Assembly: GCA_020724905.1 (NCBI GenBank)
Contig: DYGB01000002.1
Location: forward strand, 93,425-142,901
Direction of reading: 5' to 3'
Length of the DNA: 49,477 nt
From: Candidatus Paceibacter sp.
GTDB lineage: Bacteria; Patescibacteriota; Minisyncoccia; UBA6257; JAGOQP01
Every line of letters begins with the position of its first letter. Within the stretch, counting starts at the first letter, position 1. The position numbers and the translations under genes were made by a program. Below the pieces are notes generated by a model. It was not told the DNA's origin. It made no database searches and saw only the letters and a program-made list of their open reading frames with translations. Positions 1 through 8,498 of the stretch are shown here, piece by piece.

Positions 1-87
1 TATTATGATGTTATCGAACTTGGTCTGTTTAAAAAGGATTGGCTCCCTATCTGGAGAGCATATCAAAAGACGGGACGAGTGAAGTAA
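1..87 (+). CDS. C-terminal end of a truncated plus-strand gene, unknown product
   Basis: An open frame enters the window at base 1 and reads 28 codons to a TAA stop. The visible tail is YYDVIELGLFKK followed by DWLPIWRAYQKTGRVK. A strong intrinsic terminator follows after two bases, which supports this being the true end of a gene. Too little of the protein is visible to name a family. It is one of very few plus-strand genes here. Confidence 0.6.
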   Translation, partial: YYDVIELGLFKKDWLPIWRAYQKTGRVK

Positions 88-118
88 CAAAAAGCAGGAG
101 GAATACTCCTGCTTTTAT
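88..118 (+). terminator. Intrinsic terminator of the left-edge gene
   Basis: A perfect 11-bp stem, AAAAGCAGGAG (90-100) and CTCCTGCTTTT (106-116), closes a GAATA loop. The T-run lies at the end of the 3' arm. It begins directly after the TAA stop at 85-87. Confidence 0.85.
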
Positions 119-127
119 TGTATAAAA

Positions 128-136
128 TTATCCACT
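128..136 (+). promoter_or_regulatory. TTATCCACT box upstream of a promoter
   Basis: The 9-mer TTATCCACT lies 8 bp before a TTGACA -35 element. The same 9-mer precedes the promoter at 39365 and touches the lexA -35 at 40192. It resembles a DnaA box (TTATCCACA), but its function here is inferred only from position. Confidence 0.4.
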
Positions 137-144
137 GAGTAATT

Positions 145-173
145 TTGACAAAGCTTTTTGATATAGGTACTAT
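145..173 (+). promoter_or_regulatory. Sigma70-type promoter for a very short transcript
   Basis: A perfect -35 TTGACA (145-150), a 17-bp spacer and TACTAT as -10 (168-173) face a hairpin ending in a T-run. No plus-strand gene follows: the next gene (231-974) is convergent. The promoter therefore seems to drive only a short RNA of about 45 nt. Confidence 0.6.
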
Positions 174-180
174 GTATATA

Positions 181-224
181 TAAGAAGTCGGTATATGTGC
201 GGATAGCCATGACCGGCTTTTTTA
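181..224 (+). ncRNA. Candidate short RNA or terminator hairpin
   Basis: AAGTCGGT (185-192) pairs with ACCGGCTT (212-219), including one G-U pair, and the inner ATG/CAT can extend the stem. A run of T (218-223) follows at once, as in an intrinsic terminator. With the consensus promoter at 145-173, a transcript would be little more than this hairpin. It could instead simply stop antisense transcription into the DUF3800 gene. Confidence 0.4.
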
Positions 225-230
225 TATCTA

Positions 231-974
231 TTACACGAGGATTTCAAAAATACCAGGGTTTGTCTTGCTATTTATTTTACTATCAATAAGTTGCTTAAAC
301 ATTTTTTCAACTTGTGTAAGTTTTACTTTTTTATTCATTTTGAATTTATAAAACATACTTCCCATAATAGCAAAACTATCAGCTATTTGAATGTGTGAAT
401 CAAGATTGAGTTTATTTACCAAGCTTATTGATGTTATTTTATTTCTATATTCACTTCCCGTCATCCCTTCTGATGGAATTCCTATCTTTTGAAGTTTATT
501 GTGTGCCTGTAAGAGATATTTATCTTGGTAGGGGTCTGACTCAACGAGTAACTTTCCTTTTTTATCTTCTTTCAAGTATTTTTTACTAAACTCTTCAAGC
601 ATTTTCAAATATACCCTTTTTAGTATAGCAATATCATTCCATCCAAGTTTTTTTGCTTTTTCTTTATCAACTACGATTAACGCCATTGAAACATCAGGTA
701 TATTTATACTGTTAATATATTCACTCCAAAACTTTTCAAAGACATTGGTATCCCGAAGAATAGAGAAGGGTCCTTTTTTTCGGAGCATGTCTCTGGAATG
801 GAAAATAATATCTTCGTTATTGAAAAATTTTGATTTTATTCTCTTAATACGTTTTTCAAATTTAGGTAAGAAGTTTCCAGAAATAATGAGCCCAGACAAA
901 ATAAAAGTAGATGAGCTGTGTTTAAAGCTAGCCTTTCCGGTCTCATCTAGTGCAAGAATTTTATATTGGTCCAT
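231..974 (-). CDS. DUF3800 family protein (RNase H-like fold)
   Basis: The 247-aa protein has the DUF3800 layout. An N-terminal acidic motif (LALDETG, residues 7-13) starts the first strand, and a late conserved helix (HIQIADSFAIMG, around residues 193-204) carries the second acidic site. DUF3800 proteins are thought to be RNase H-fold nucleases and often sit near mobile or defence genes; no activity is shown here. It follows the FtsQ-like gene after 33 bp, so it may end the long ribosomal/aminoacyl-tRNA synthetase transcript or have its own weak promoter. The family call is fairly sure, the function is not. Confidence 0.7.
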   Translation of the reverse strand: MDQYKILALDETGKASFKHSSSTFILSGLIISGNFLPKFEKRIKRIKSKFFNNEDIIFHSRDMLRKKGPFSILRDTNVFEKFWSEYINSINIPDVSMALIVVDKEKAKKLGWNDIAILKRVYLKMLEEFSKKYLKEDKKGKLLVESDPYQDKYLLQAHNKLQKIGIPSEGMTGSEYRNKITSISLVNKLNLDSHIQIADSFAIMGSMFYKFKMNKKVKLTQVEKMFKQLIDSKINSKTNPGIFEILV

Positions 975-1007
975 ATATATTATTGTAAACCAATAAACAA
1001 CTATTCC

Positions 1008-1802
1008 CTACCTATAAAACACTCTATTTTTTATACGAAGATCTATATATTCAAGATTTTTTTTATCTAATTCCTCTATTACCTTTTTTGCAAATGTAGG
1101 AGCATGACGAAGACTAATATGTAGTGCTGGAGATGTTTTTGTTTGAGGAACATACCCTTCTTCAAATATACTCTCTTCTATTATAATCGTTCTACTTGAC
1201 CAAGAAAGATCCTCAAGAAAAGAAAATGTTTCTTGTAGTACGGTAAACTGTTTTTCTGAAAGAAAGGTATCAAGAATAGAAGGTGTTATATTATTCATTC
1301 GTACCGTTCGTACTAACTGTCCTTCTGAATACACACCATCAAGAAATATAACTCCTGTGCTATCAAACCACCAACATGATTTCTCTTCCCCTTGAGAAGG
1401 GCAAAGAAGACCATAGGTATCTCTTTCAGATACTGTTACCTTAAGTGTTTTGTCTGTTATATTTTTTTCTATCGTTACTGTAGAAATATAAGGAAGTGTT
1501 GTAAGGATATGATCTGAAAGTCTTTCTGATGAGAAAAAGAACAGATGGGTATCTTTGGTAATTAAAACAAATGGTGAGGTGTTTGCTTCAAGAAATGACT
1601 CTATAGTATCGGTAATACGAGGTGTCCCTATCTGTTTGTTTCCCTCAATAGTAATGGTATGAAATGAAAATACTCCTTTATACACAAGAAATAGAAATGC
1701 TCCAATAATAAGAATCAGTATTATGAAAAAAAGGACGAATTGTATTTTTCGTCTTTTCTTTTTTTTCTCCCCTTCTCGTTTATCTTGAAGATAATCACGC
1801 AT
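1008..1802 (-). CDS. FtsQ/DivIB-like cell division protein
   Basis: The 264-aa protein has a lysine-rich cytoplasmic N-terminus, one membrane segment (about residues 21-41) and then a POTRA-like beginning (FHTITIEGNKQIG, 48-60). This is the FtsQ/DivIB plan: a bitopic protein whose extracellular POTRA and beta domains link early and late divisome proteins. The C-terminal half is divergent and includes a cysteine pair near residues 134-142. It overlaps the end of serS by 8 bp, so translation is probably coupled. The call rests on topology and the POTRA segment, not on strong sequence identity. Confidence 0.6.
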   Translation of the reverse strand: MRDYLQDKREGEKKKKRRKIQFVLFFIILILIIGAFLFLVYKGVFSFHTITIEGNKQIGTPRITDTIESFLEANTSPFVLITKDTHLFFFSSERLSDHILTTLPYISTVTIEKNITDKTLKVTVSERDTYGLLCPSQGEEKSCWWFDSTGVIFLDGVYSEGQLVRTVRMNNITPSILDTFLSEKQFTVLQETFSFLEDLSWSSRTIIIEESIFEEGYVPQTKTSPALHISLRHAPTFAKKVIEELDKKNLEYIDLRIKNRVFYR

Positions 1803-3039
1803 TTTTTTTCTGTATCACATCACTATTCATGTAGGGCACTAGGACTTTTGGAATACGAATAGATCCATCTTCCTGTTGATTGTTTTCTATGATAGCAAGG
1901 AGCGTTCTTCCAACTGCAATACCGGTTGCATTGAGAGCATGTGCATAGACTGTCTGATTATCTTTCATACGTATTTTTGTACGAGTTCCTCGCATTTGAT
2001 AGTCTGTAGTATTTGAACATGATGCTACCTCTCGGTATGTATTCTGAGAGGGAATCCATGCTTCAATATCAAATTGTCGAGCATCGGTAGGGCCCATATC
2101 TCCAGTACATATTTCAACAACACGAAATGGAAGTTCTAAGGCCTTGTAGAGTTCTTTTTGTGTTTCAAGAAGATGCATATGTTCTTGCTCTGAGTCAGTA
2201 GGGTTCGTAAAACTATATAATTCTACTTTATCAAATTGATGTACACGTAAAATACCCTTCGTATCTTTTCCATAACTTCCTGCTTCTCTTCGAAAACAGG
2301 TAGAAAACCCTACATATCGTTTTGGAAGGTCTTTTTCTGAAAATGTTTCATCCATGTGAAGTGGTGCAAGGGTATGTTCTGCACTTCCAATCAAGTAAAG
2401 ATCATCGGAAGGAAGGTAGTAGCGTTCTTCTTTTTGATCCTCAGTTAAGCGTCCAATTGCTTCATACACATCTGGTCGAATCATAACCGGAGGAATAACA
2501 GGTTGAAATCCTCTTTTAAGTATTTGAGAAAAGGCAAACTGTATCAATGCAAATTCAAGAAGTGCTCCTTCATTTTTAAGGTAATAGAATCGAGCACCAC
2601 TTACCTTAGCTGCTTGTTGTAGGTCAATAATATCAAGAGCTTCTCCAAGGGTAACATGATCCTGAGGGATAAAGGAAAACAAAGGAGGTGTTCCTACTTT
2701 CTCTACCTCAACATTTTCACTCTCATCTTTTCCCACAGGTGTGTGGGATGAAGGAATGTTAGGAAATGAAACGAGTAATTGGTATCGTTTTTCTTCTAGT
2801 TCTGAGAGCTGTGTTGTTTTTTCTTTTATACGTTCTTTGTTTTCCTTTGCTTGTTCTCGTTTCTGTTCTTTAGTGAGGTCTTTTTGAAGTTTCCGTAATT
2901 CCTCTACCTCTGTTATAAGATTTTTCCACTGGGTATCAATCTCTAAGAATGCATCAACAACTGCACTATCTTTCCCTCTGTGTTGCAATGCAGTTTTCAC
3001 CTCATCACTATGTTCTCGTATACGAGTGATATCAATCAT
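1795..3039 (-). CDS. serS: Seryl-tRNA synthetase
   Basis: The 414-aa protein charges tRNA-Ser. An N-terminal coiled coil (about residues 30-92) that grips the long variable arm of tRNA-Ser is followed by a class II catalytic core. Motif 2 is visible as CFRREAGSYGKDTKGI (248-263) and motif 3 as GIAVGRTLLAIIE (373-385). The protein ends with the expected IPKVLVPYM. Length is normal for bacterial SerRS. It lies 7 bp after lysS and overlaps the FtsQ-like gene by 8 bp, within the packed operon that begins at rplC. Confidence 0.97.
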   Translation of the reverse strand: MIDITRIREHSDEVKTALQHRGKDSAVVDAFLEIDTQWKNLITEVEELRKLQKDLTKEQKREQAKENKERIKEKTTQLSELEEKRYQLLVSFPNIPSSHTPVGKDESENVEVEKVGTPPLFSFIPQDHVTLGEALDIIDLQQAAKVSGARFYYLKNEGALLEFALIQFAFSQILKRGFQPVIPPVMIRPDVYEAIGRLTEDQKEERYYLPSDDLYLIGSAEHTLAPLHMDETFSEKDLPKRYVGFSTCFRREAGSYGKDTKGILRVHQFDKVELYSFTNPTDSEQEHMHLLETQKELYKALELPFRVVEICTGDMGPTDARQFDIEAWIPSQNTYREVASCSNTTDYQMRGTRTKIRMKDNQTVYAHALNATGIAVGRTLLAIIENNQQEDGSIRIPKVLVPYMNSDVIQKKNA

Positions 3040-3046
3040 ATGAGTA

Positions 3047-4498
3047 TTATACGCTTTTTCTCATTGGAGGGAAAAAGACAGTTTCGCGTATTGGTTTTTG
3101 TATAAGAACAGAAAAGAGTCTTTCTGAAAATCCAAATCCTGCAGCAGGAGGCATTCCATACTCAAGTGCTTCAAGGAAGTCTTCATCAAGCATCTGTGCT
3201 TCACTGTCCCCTTTTTCTCGAAGACGCATCTGTTCTTCAAAGCGCTTTCTCTGGTCTTGAGGATCATTTGCTTCAGAAAATCCTTTCCCCAGTTCAGTGC
3301 CATAGGCAACAATTTGAAATCGTTCAACGACACGAGGATCTTTTTCTGAACGCTTTGCAAGTGGTTCTATCTCAACAGGAGGATCGATAAGGAATGATGG
3401 TTGAATCAGTTTTGGTCGTACTGTTTTTTTGTAGATAAGATCAATAAGTCTTCCCTTCCCAAGAGATGGGGCTACCTGTTCAATGTGTAGTTCACGTGCT
3501 TTGGTGAGTAATTCTTTGTGAGTTGCCTCTCGAGGATCAAGACCAGTTTCTTTTTTAAATGCATCACAGTATGAAACAGTCTTCCATGGTTTCTTCCAAT
3601 CAATCTTTTTTCCTTCAAAGGGAAGAATGTAGGTACCAAATGTTTCTTTAATAATATGAAGATACATCTTACGAGCAAAGGTCATAAGCTCATTGTAATC
3701 GGCATATGCCCAATAGAATTCAAGTTGTGTGTAATCTTGAAGGTGTTCTGCATCAATCCCTTCATTTCGAAAGATTCTTCCAATTTCAAATATTTTTTCA
3801 AATCCTCCTACCAGCATTTTCTTAAGAGAAATCTCAAGAGAGATGCGGAGATAAAAATCTGTATCAAGAGCATTGTGATGTGTCACAAATGGTTCAGCCT
3901 CAGCTCCTCCAGGAATATGCTCAAGGATAGGAGTGTCAACTTCAAGAAATCCTGCGTCTTTAAGAAATGATCGTCCTGCATTCCAGAATTTATCTTTCTT
4001 CTCAAAGATATATCGTACTTCAGGATTCATAAGAGCATCAAGGTATCTTTTTCGTAGACGTGTTTCTGTGTCTTCAAGACCGTAGTACTGTGAAGGAAGT
4101 GGTCGGAGAGCTTTAGTTAACATCTGAAGTGTTACTCCTTGAATACTTTTTTGTTTACTCTTTGTAGTAAAGAGTGTTCCTCTAAGTGCAATAATATCTC
4201 CTCCATCAAGTGTCTTTTTGTGGAGTGCGTAGTTACGCGTTGTTCCTTCTAGGAGAATTCCTTGAATAGAGCCTGTTGCATCTTCAATATCAAGAAAGAT
4301 AATTTTTCCTTGTTTTCTGAGGGAACGAATTCTTCCTACAATTGCTACCTTCTTGTTACCCTTTTGAAGGGTAGAAAATGAAGAAAGCACCTCCCCTATT
4401 GTATGTGTTCGTTTTGTTCGTGCAGGATATGCAGAAACACCCTCATCCTCTAGATGAGTCTTTTTCTCTTTTCGTTCTCGTATAAGATCTTCTCTCAT
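3047..4498 (-). CDS. lysS: Lysyl-tRNA synthetase, class II
   Basis: The 483-aa protein has an N-terminal OB-fold anticodon-binding domain (about residues 45-140) and a class II core. Typical LysRS sequence includes FVTHHNALDTDFYLRISLE and the motif 2 region IGRIFRNEGID. Motif 3 reads GFGFSERLFSVL, where most bacterial LysRS have GLGIGIDR; it is one residue shorter and the catalytic arginine is kept. GreA is encoded 7 bp upstream and SerRS 7 bp downstream. The start at 4498 gives a normal N-terminus. Confidence 0.95.
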   Translation of the reverse strand: MREDLIRERKEKKTHLEDEGVSAYPARTKRTHTIGEVLSSFSTLQKGNKKVAIVGRIRSLRKQGKIIFLDIEDATGSIQGILLEGTTRNYALHKKTLDGGDIIALRGTLFTTKSKQKSIQGVTLQMLTKALRPLPSQYYGLEDTETRLRKRYLDALMNPEVRYIFEKKDKFWNAGRSFLKDAGFLEVDTPILEHIPGGAEAEPFVTHHNALDTDFYLRISLEISLKKMLVGGFEKIFEIGRIFRNEGIDAEHLQDYTQLEFYWAYADYNELMTFARKMYLHIIKETFGTYILPFEGKKIDWKKPWKTVSYCDAFKKETGLDPREATHKELLTKARELHIEQVAPSLGKGRLIDLIYKKTVRPKLIQPSFLIDPPVEIEPLAKRSEKDPRVVERFQIVAYGTELGKGFSEANDPQDQRKRFEEQMRLREKGDSEAQMLDEDFLEALEYGMPPAAGFGFSERLFSVLIQKPIRETVFFPPMRKSV

Positions 4499-4505
4499 GA
4501 GATAG

Positions 4506-4970
4506 TTATGATATCTTGAGAATAGTATAGGTCACCTCTTTTTTCTTTGGGGTAAGGATGGTTGCTTTCTCTCCTACTTTTTTCCCGATAAGAGCTTTTC
4601 CTAGGGGAGATATATTTGATATTTTATTCTCAGAAGGATCTGCATCTTGTGATCCCACAATAGTAAATTCTATTTTGTCTCCTCCTTCTTTTTTCAAAAT
4701 AACTGAAAGTCCCACACTCACGACATCTTTGTTTCGTGATTTTGTAATAATGTGAGCATCTTTGAGTGTTGCTTCAAGACGAGCAATATCTCGTTCAAGT
4801 TGTTCTTGGTCTTCCTTTGCTTGTGAATATTCGAAGTTTTCTGAAAGATCACCGAATTCTTTTGCTTTCTTTAGTCGTTCAGCAATTTCAATTCGTTGCA
4901 CTGTTTTTAATTCGTGCAATTGTTCTTGTAATTCGGCCTCTTTTTCTTTTGTAATATAAATATCTGACAT
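4506..4970 (-). CDS. greA: Transcription elongation factor GreA
   Basis: GreA rescues backtracked RNA polymerase by stimulating transcript cleavage through the secondary channel. The 154-aa protein has the N-terminal coiled coil with the acidic tip (AKEFGDLSENFEYSQAKEDQ, about 36-55), where the D and E residues coordinate the cleavage metal. The C-terminal FKBP-like domain contains ISPLGKALIGKKVGE. The ATG at 4970 gives the family-typical N-terminus MSDIYITKE; a longer reading to 5015 would add an atypical 15-residue leader. It lies in the rplC-serS operon. Confidence 0.95.
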   Translation of the reverse strand: MSDIYITKEKEAELQEQLHELKTVQRIEIAERLKKAKEFGDLSENFEYSQAKEDQEQLERDIARLEATLKDAHIITKSRNKDVVSVGLSVILKKEGGDKIEFTIVGSQDADPSENKISNISPLGKALIGKKVGEKATILTPKKKEVTYTILKIS

Positions 4971-5015
4971 AATTTTAGTATAGGATATGGTAGTTTTTTT
5001 CAGCCCAAAAGTCAA

Positions 5016-5762
5016 TTATTCTTGAGGGACACCACCATACTCCTTTTTCACCTTGCGCTTTATACGAAAGAGTTCTGCGAGTGTTTTAGGGTATGAGCTC
5101 AATGTTACCGATGTTCTTTCATCATTAACCCAGGTGATGGGGATTTCTCGTATTTTAAGGTTATGTTTCTTTGCTCGAGCAAGAATCTCTATATCAAATC
5201 CCCATCCTTCAGTACTCATATCTTCAAAGAGTTTTTCAGCAGCCCTGTGCGTAAATGCTTTAAACCCACACTGCGTATCTCTAATTCCATCAAGGAGTAC
5301 TTTTTGGATAAGGAGGTTTCCTGCTTTCCCCAGCAGCTGTTTGTGAAATGGTTGAGGAGGAGAAAGGCGTGAGTCGGGATGTTGTCGTGATGCGATCACT
5401 ACATCATGTCCTCCATGAAGGTGTTCTTGCATGGTAAAGAAATGATCAAATGTAGTTGAATTATCAGCATCCATAAAGATACGAATATTACCACGCGCAT
5501 GTTGCATTCCTTTCTTTACCGCAGCTCCTTTCCCCTGCACACTACATTGAATAACAAACAGATTGTTAATCAATGATTGGAATCGTCGAACAATTTCAAG
5601 CGTTGCATCCTGAGAATTATTGTCAACAACAATGATTTCATAGGAAGGAACTTCACGAGCATGTTGTGAAAGATGAAAATCAACATCAAGAAGCGTCTTT
5701 GGAAGACGCTCCGCTTCATTATATGCAGGGATGATTATTGAAAGGTAGGGAGATTTTGTCAT
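5016..5762 (-). CDS. GT2 glycosyltransferase, dolichyl-phosphate glucosyltransferase-like
   Basis: The 248-aa GT-A-fold enzyme opens with the family 2 signature LSIIIPAYNEAERLPKTL (residues 7-24). It has the nucleotide and metal site at IFMDADNSTTF, a DxD-type motif, and the conserved DTQCGFKAF. This set resembles ALG5/DPM1-type polyprenyl-phosphate sugar transferases, which load a lipid carrier on the cytoplasmic face. There is no C-terminal membrane domain. It overlaps map by 4 bp in an ATGA junction, so the two are translationally coupled. The acceptor and sugar are not known. Confidence 0.8.
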   Translation of the reverse strand: MTKSPYLSIIIPAYNEAERLPKTLLDVDFHLSQHAREVPSYEIIVVDNNSQDATLEIVRRFQSLINNLFVIQCSVQGKGAAVKKGMQHARGNIRIFMDADNSTTFDHFFTMQEHLHGGHDVVIASRQHPDSRLSPPQPFHKQLLGKAGNLLIQKVLLDGIRDTQCGFKAFTHRAAEKLFEDMSTEGWGFDIEILARAKKHNLKIREIPITWVNDERTSVTLSSYPKTLAELFRIKRKVKKEYGGVPQE

Positions 5763-6520
5763 ATACGTGTCAATATACGAGGACCTTTTTTCGTTATTGC
5801 TATTGTATCTTCACTGTGAGCACTGATACTTCCATCAGCAGTTGCATAGCTTTCATCATCATATTGTATCACGTCTTCACTTCCGATACTAAACATCGGT
5901 TCAATCGCAAGTACCATCCCCTCTTTGAGAACAACTCCCTCTCCTTTCTTTCCAAAGTTATAAATAGGAGGATCTTCATGGAGTTCAAATCCTACCCCAT
6001 GCCCGGTAAGGGTTTTTATCACTTTCACATTATGTTTTCGTGCTTGATTCCCTATAGCCCATCCAATATCTCCAGTTCTGTTTCCTACCTGTGCCATAGC
6101 AATACCATCTTCAAGTGCTTGTTGGGTTGCAGTGATAAGGTTTCGTACGACTAAGGAAGGCTTTCCAATAGGGATAGTACGAGCAGCATCACTATACATT
6201 CCTTGATAGACAATCCCCATATCAATGGTGACAACGTCTCCTTTTCGTAATACATACTCTGAAGGGATGCCATGTACTACAATCTCATTTAATGAGGTAC
6301 AGATGGCCGCTGGGAAGGGTTTTTGGGCTCCTTCGGGTTGATACCCTAGAAAGGCGGCAAGAGCGCCATAATGCCCCACAAGCTCCTGTGCGTGTATATC
6401 AATACTTTTAAGTGTTTTCCCCTCTTTAGTAAAGGAGACAAGCTCATCCAAAATCTTGCCTAAGATCTGTCCTGAGGCATGTATGTTTTCAATATCACTC
6501 TTGTTTTTGAAGAGAATCAT
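5759..6520 (-). CDS. map: Methionine aminopeptidase, type I
   Basis: The 253-aa enzyme removes the initiator methionine from new proteins. The pita-bread metal site is complete: D100 (VTIDMG), D111 (YSDAAR), H174 (GHGVG), E207 (AIEPM) and E237 (HSEDTI). The substrate-contact histidines H83 (VHGIPS) and H181 are also present. There is no N-terminal zinc extension, so it is the short type Ia form. It overlaps adk by 26 bp and the glycosyltransferase by 4 bp. The secY-adk-map order is the usual bacterial one. Confidence 0.96.
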   Translation of the reverse strand: MILFKNKSDIENIHASGQILGKILDELVSFTKEGKTLKSIDIHAQELVGHYGALAAFLGYQPEGAQKPFPAAICTSLNEIVVHGIPSEYVLRKGDVVTIDMGIVYQGMYSDAARTIPIGKPSLVVRNLITATQQALEDGIAMAQVGNRTGDIGWAIGNQARKHNVKVIKTLTGHGVGFELHEDPPIYNFGKKGEGVVLKEGMVLAIEPMFSIGSEDVIQYDDESYATADGSISAHSEDTIAITKKGPRILTRI

Positions 6521-7232
6521 GTACGAATGAATAGATGTCGTTAAATACCTGAAAGGGAAGTGTGTCCCCGTCTATCTTTTTGTATGGATACCCTTGAGTT
6601 TTTAATGCTTCGATAATAGGGAGGGTGTGTTCTTTATATGCATCGAGACGAACCTGAATTATCGATGGATCATCAAGTGTTCGTGTCTCTAGTTCCCCTC
6701 CACAGAGGGTACACTGGAAAAGTTCATCGATTCCCTTAAGAAGTTGTGGATCAATAACAGGAGTCTGGCATGATGAACATACTTTTCGATGTGTGTTTCG
6801 TTGTATTGAAATTTCTGGAGATACCGCTATCTCTGCGACAAGAATTGCTTCTTTAGGGAATACGGCACTAAGGATATCAAGGAGACCATCCTGATCTTCT
6901 GTTCCAAAGGCCTCTTGTATTTTGCGAGGATTTGATCCAAAAACAAGTCCTTCTCCTTGTTGTGCATGCGCTCTAATGCGCTCCCCTATCACTCCAAGAA
7001 CAAAGGATGGATCCATGAGTCTTCCCTCGTCAAAGTCTTTTCGTGCTTGCACTACCGCAGGATCACCTTGTTGTTCTGGATCATGAACAATTCTTTCAAG
7101 AATACCTCCTGTGTTAAAACTGATAAAACCAGTCTTCTTTTCAAGAAGGAGTGCCTGTGTTGTTTTCCCTGCTCCAGGAGGACCAAAGATAATAACAGCA
7201 CCAGGGTTAAGAGATTTATTCGAATCCTTCAT
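6495..7232 (-). CDS. adk: Adenylate kinase, divergent, zinc-lid type
   Basis: The 245-aa enzyme interconverts ATP, AMP and ADP. The P-loop GPPGAGKT is at residues 17-24. The lid carries four cysteines, C152, C155, C174 and C177, the zinc-binding set seen in Gram-positive-type kinases. The late DDPSIIQVRLDAY matches the family. Two usually strict AMP-site motifs are changed: TGD reads TGG (41-43), and DGFPR reads FGSNPR (98-103). The start overlaps secY by 17 bp; no better start is visible. The position between secY and map supports adk. Confidence 0.88.
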   Translation of the reverse strand: MKDSNKSLNPGAVIIFGPPGAGKTTQALLLEKKTGFISFNTGGILERIVHDPEQQGDPAVVQARKDFDEGRLMDPSFVLGVIGERIRAHAQQGEGLVFGSNPRKIQEAFGTEDQDGLLDILSAVFPKEAILVAEIAVSPEISIQRNTHRKVCSSCQTPVIDPQLLKGIDELFQCTLCGGELETRTLDDPSIIQVRLDAYKEHTLPIIEALKTQGYPYKKIDGDTLPFQVFNDIYSFVHDSLQKQE

Positions 7233-8487
7233 ACTCTCTCATGATAAGCTGTGCGTTGACTTGACGCAAGATTTCAAGAGCAACGGAAACAACAATGAGG
7301 AGTGCTGTTCCTCCGATGGTGAGGATTTCAATACCGGTTGCAATACGAGTTACGTTTGGAAGAACTGCAATCACCCCAAGGAAGATAGCTCCCCAGAGGG
7401 TAATACGACTGGTGATACTTCCGATAAATTGAGCAGTTGGTTGTCCTGGGCGAATTCCCAAAATTACCCCTCCTGATCGTTGCAAGTTCTTTGATATTTC
7501 TTTTGGATCGAACGTAATAGCGGTATAGAAATAGGTAAACATCACAACCAATACAAAGTAGATAGCTGCATAAATATACTGATTGTTAAAGACGTTTGTG
7601 ACAAATTCATTTAACTGCACTGAAAGACTCTCAGAGAAAATAGCTGTTGCTTGAGCAATAAACTGAGGGAAGAGTAATACTGAGATAGCAAAAATGATAG
7701 GAATAACTCCTGCTTGGTTTACCTTAAGAGGAAGATAACTTGATACTCCTCCATATACTTTGTTTCCTCGAACTCGCTTTGCATAGGTAAGAGGTATTTT
7801 TCTTTCTGCTTCGTTCACAAATACAATTCCAGCGATAACAACAAGGGCAACAACAATAAATGCAAGGTAGGTAGTTAAGGTTGTAGTATCAAAGGATACA
7901 ATCAACTGTTGTACTGTTGAGGGCACACTTGCCACAATACCAGCAAAAATCAATACAGAGACACCATTTCCAAGGTTTTGTTCGGTAATTAAATCCCCTA
8001 TCCAGACAAGAAGCATTGATCCTGCGGTAATGATAAGTGCATCTTTTAGAAGTCCTACTGTTCCCATCTGTGGTAATACTCCCTGAGAGATAAGGAGATT
8101 CAAAAATCCATATCCTTGTAAGAATGCCAATGGAACTGTGAGGTATTTTGAAAATCTATTAAACTTTGCTCGTCCTGCACTTCCTTCTTCATAGTAGAGT
8201 TCCTTAAGACGAGGAAAGATCATCGTTAAGAGCTGCATGATAATTGTTGCAGTAATATAAGGCCCTACTCCAAGCATCACAATAGAGAGGTTTGAAAGTC
8301 CTCCTCCTGAAAAGATGTTTAGAAATCCAAATAACTGATTTCCGTCAAAGAAGTCTTGGAGACGAGAAATATCAACATCAGGAATAGGAATTGCAGCGAG
8401 TAAACGAAAAAGTAAGAGCCACAAGAGAATGGTCATTATCTTCTTTCTGAGATCTGGAATGGTAAAGACTCTTAAAAATGCTGTCAT
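7216..8487 (-). CDS. secY: Protein translocase subunit SecY
   Basis: The 423-aa, ten-helix protein forms the central Sec channel for export and membrane insertion. The N-terminal MTAFLRVFTIPDLRKKI, the plug region after the first helix (FGFLNIFSGGGLSNLSI) and GVGPYITATIIMQLLT are typical. The cytoplasmic loop NEAERKIPLTYAKR for ribosome/SecA contact is present. Length is normal. It follows rplO, as in the standard spc operon, and overlaps adk by 17 bp. Confidence 0.97.
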   Translation of the reverse strand: MTAFLRVFTIPDLRKKIMTILLWLLLFRLLAAIPIPDVDISRLQDFFDGNQLFGFLNIFSGGGLSNLSIVMLGVGPYITATIIMQLLTMIFPRLKELYYEEGSAGRAKFNRFSKYLTVPLAFLQGYGFLNLLISQGVLPQMGTVGLLKDALIITAGSMLLVWIGDLITEQNLGNGVSVLIFAGIVASVPSTVQQLIVSFDTTTLTTYLAFIVVALVVIAGIVFVNEAERKIPLTYAKRVRGNKVYGGVSSYLPLKVNQAGVIPIIFAISVLLFPQFIAQATAIFSESLSVQLNEFVTNVFNNQYIYAAIYFVLVVMFTYFYTAITFDPKEISKNLQRSGGVILGIRPGQPTAQFIGSITSRITLWGAIFLGVIAVLPNVTRIATGIEILTIGGTALLIVVSVALEILRQVNAQLIMREYEGFE

Positions 8488-8498
8488 GATAAATACGA

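Noticed and set aside
128-136. TTATCCACT as part of a replication origin
   Set aside because: Single boxes at scattered promoters, no dnaA or dnaN gene nearby and no box cluster.
5738-6154. Plus-strand 138-codon frame opposite map
   Set aside because: Antisense to a complete methionine aminopeptidase; no family resemblance or promoter.
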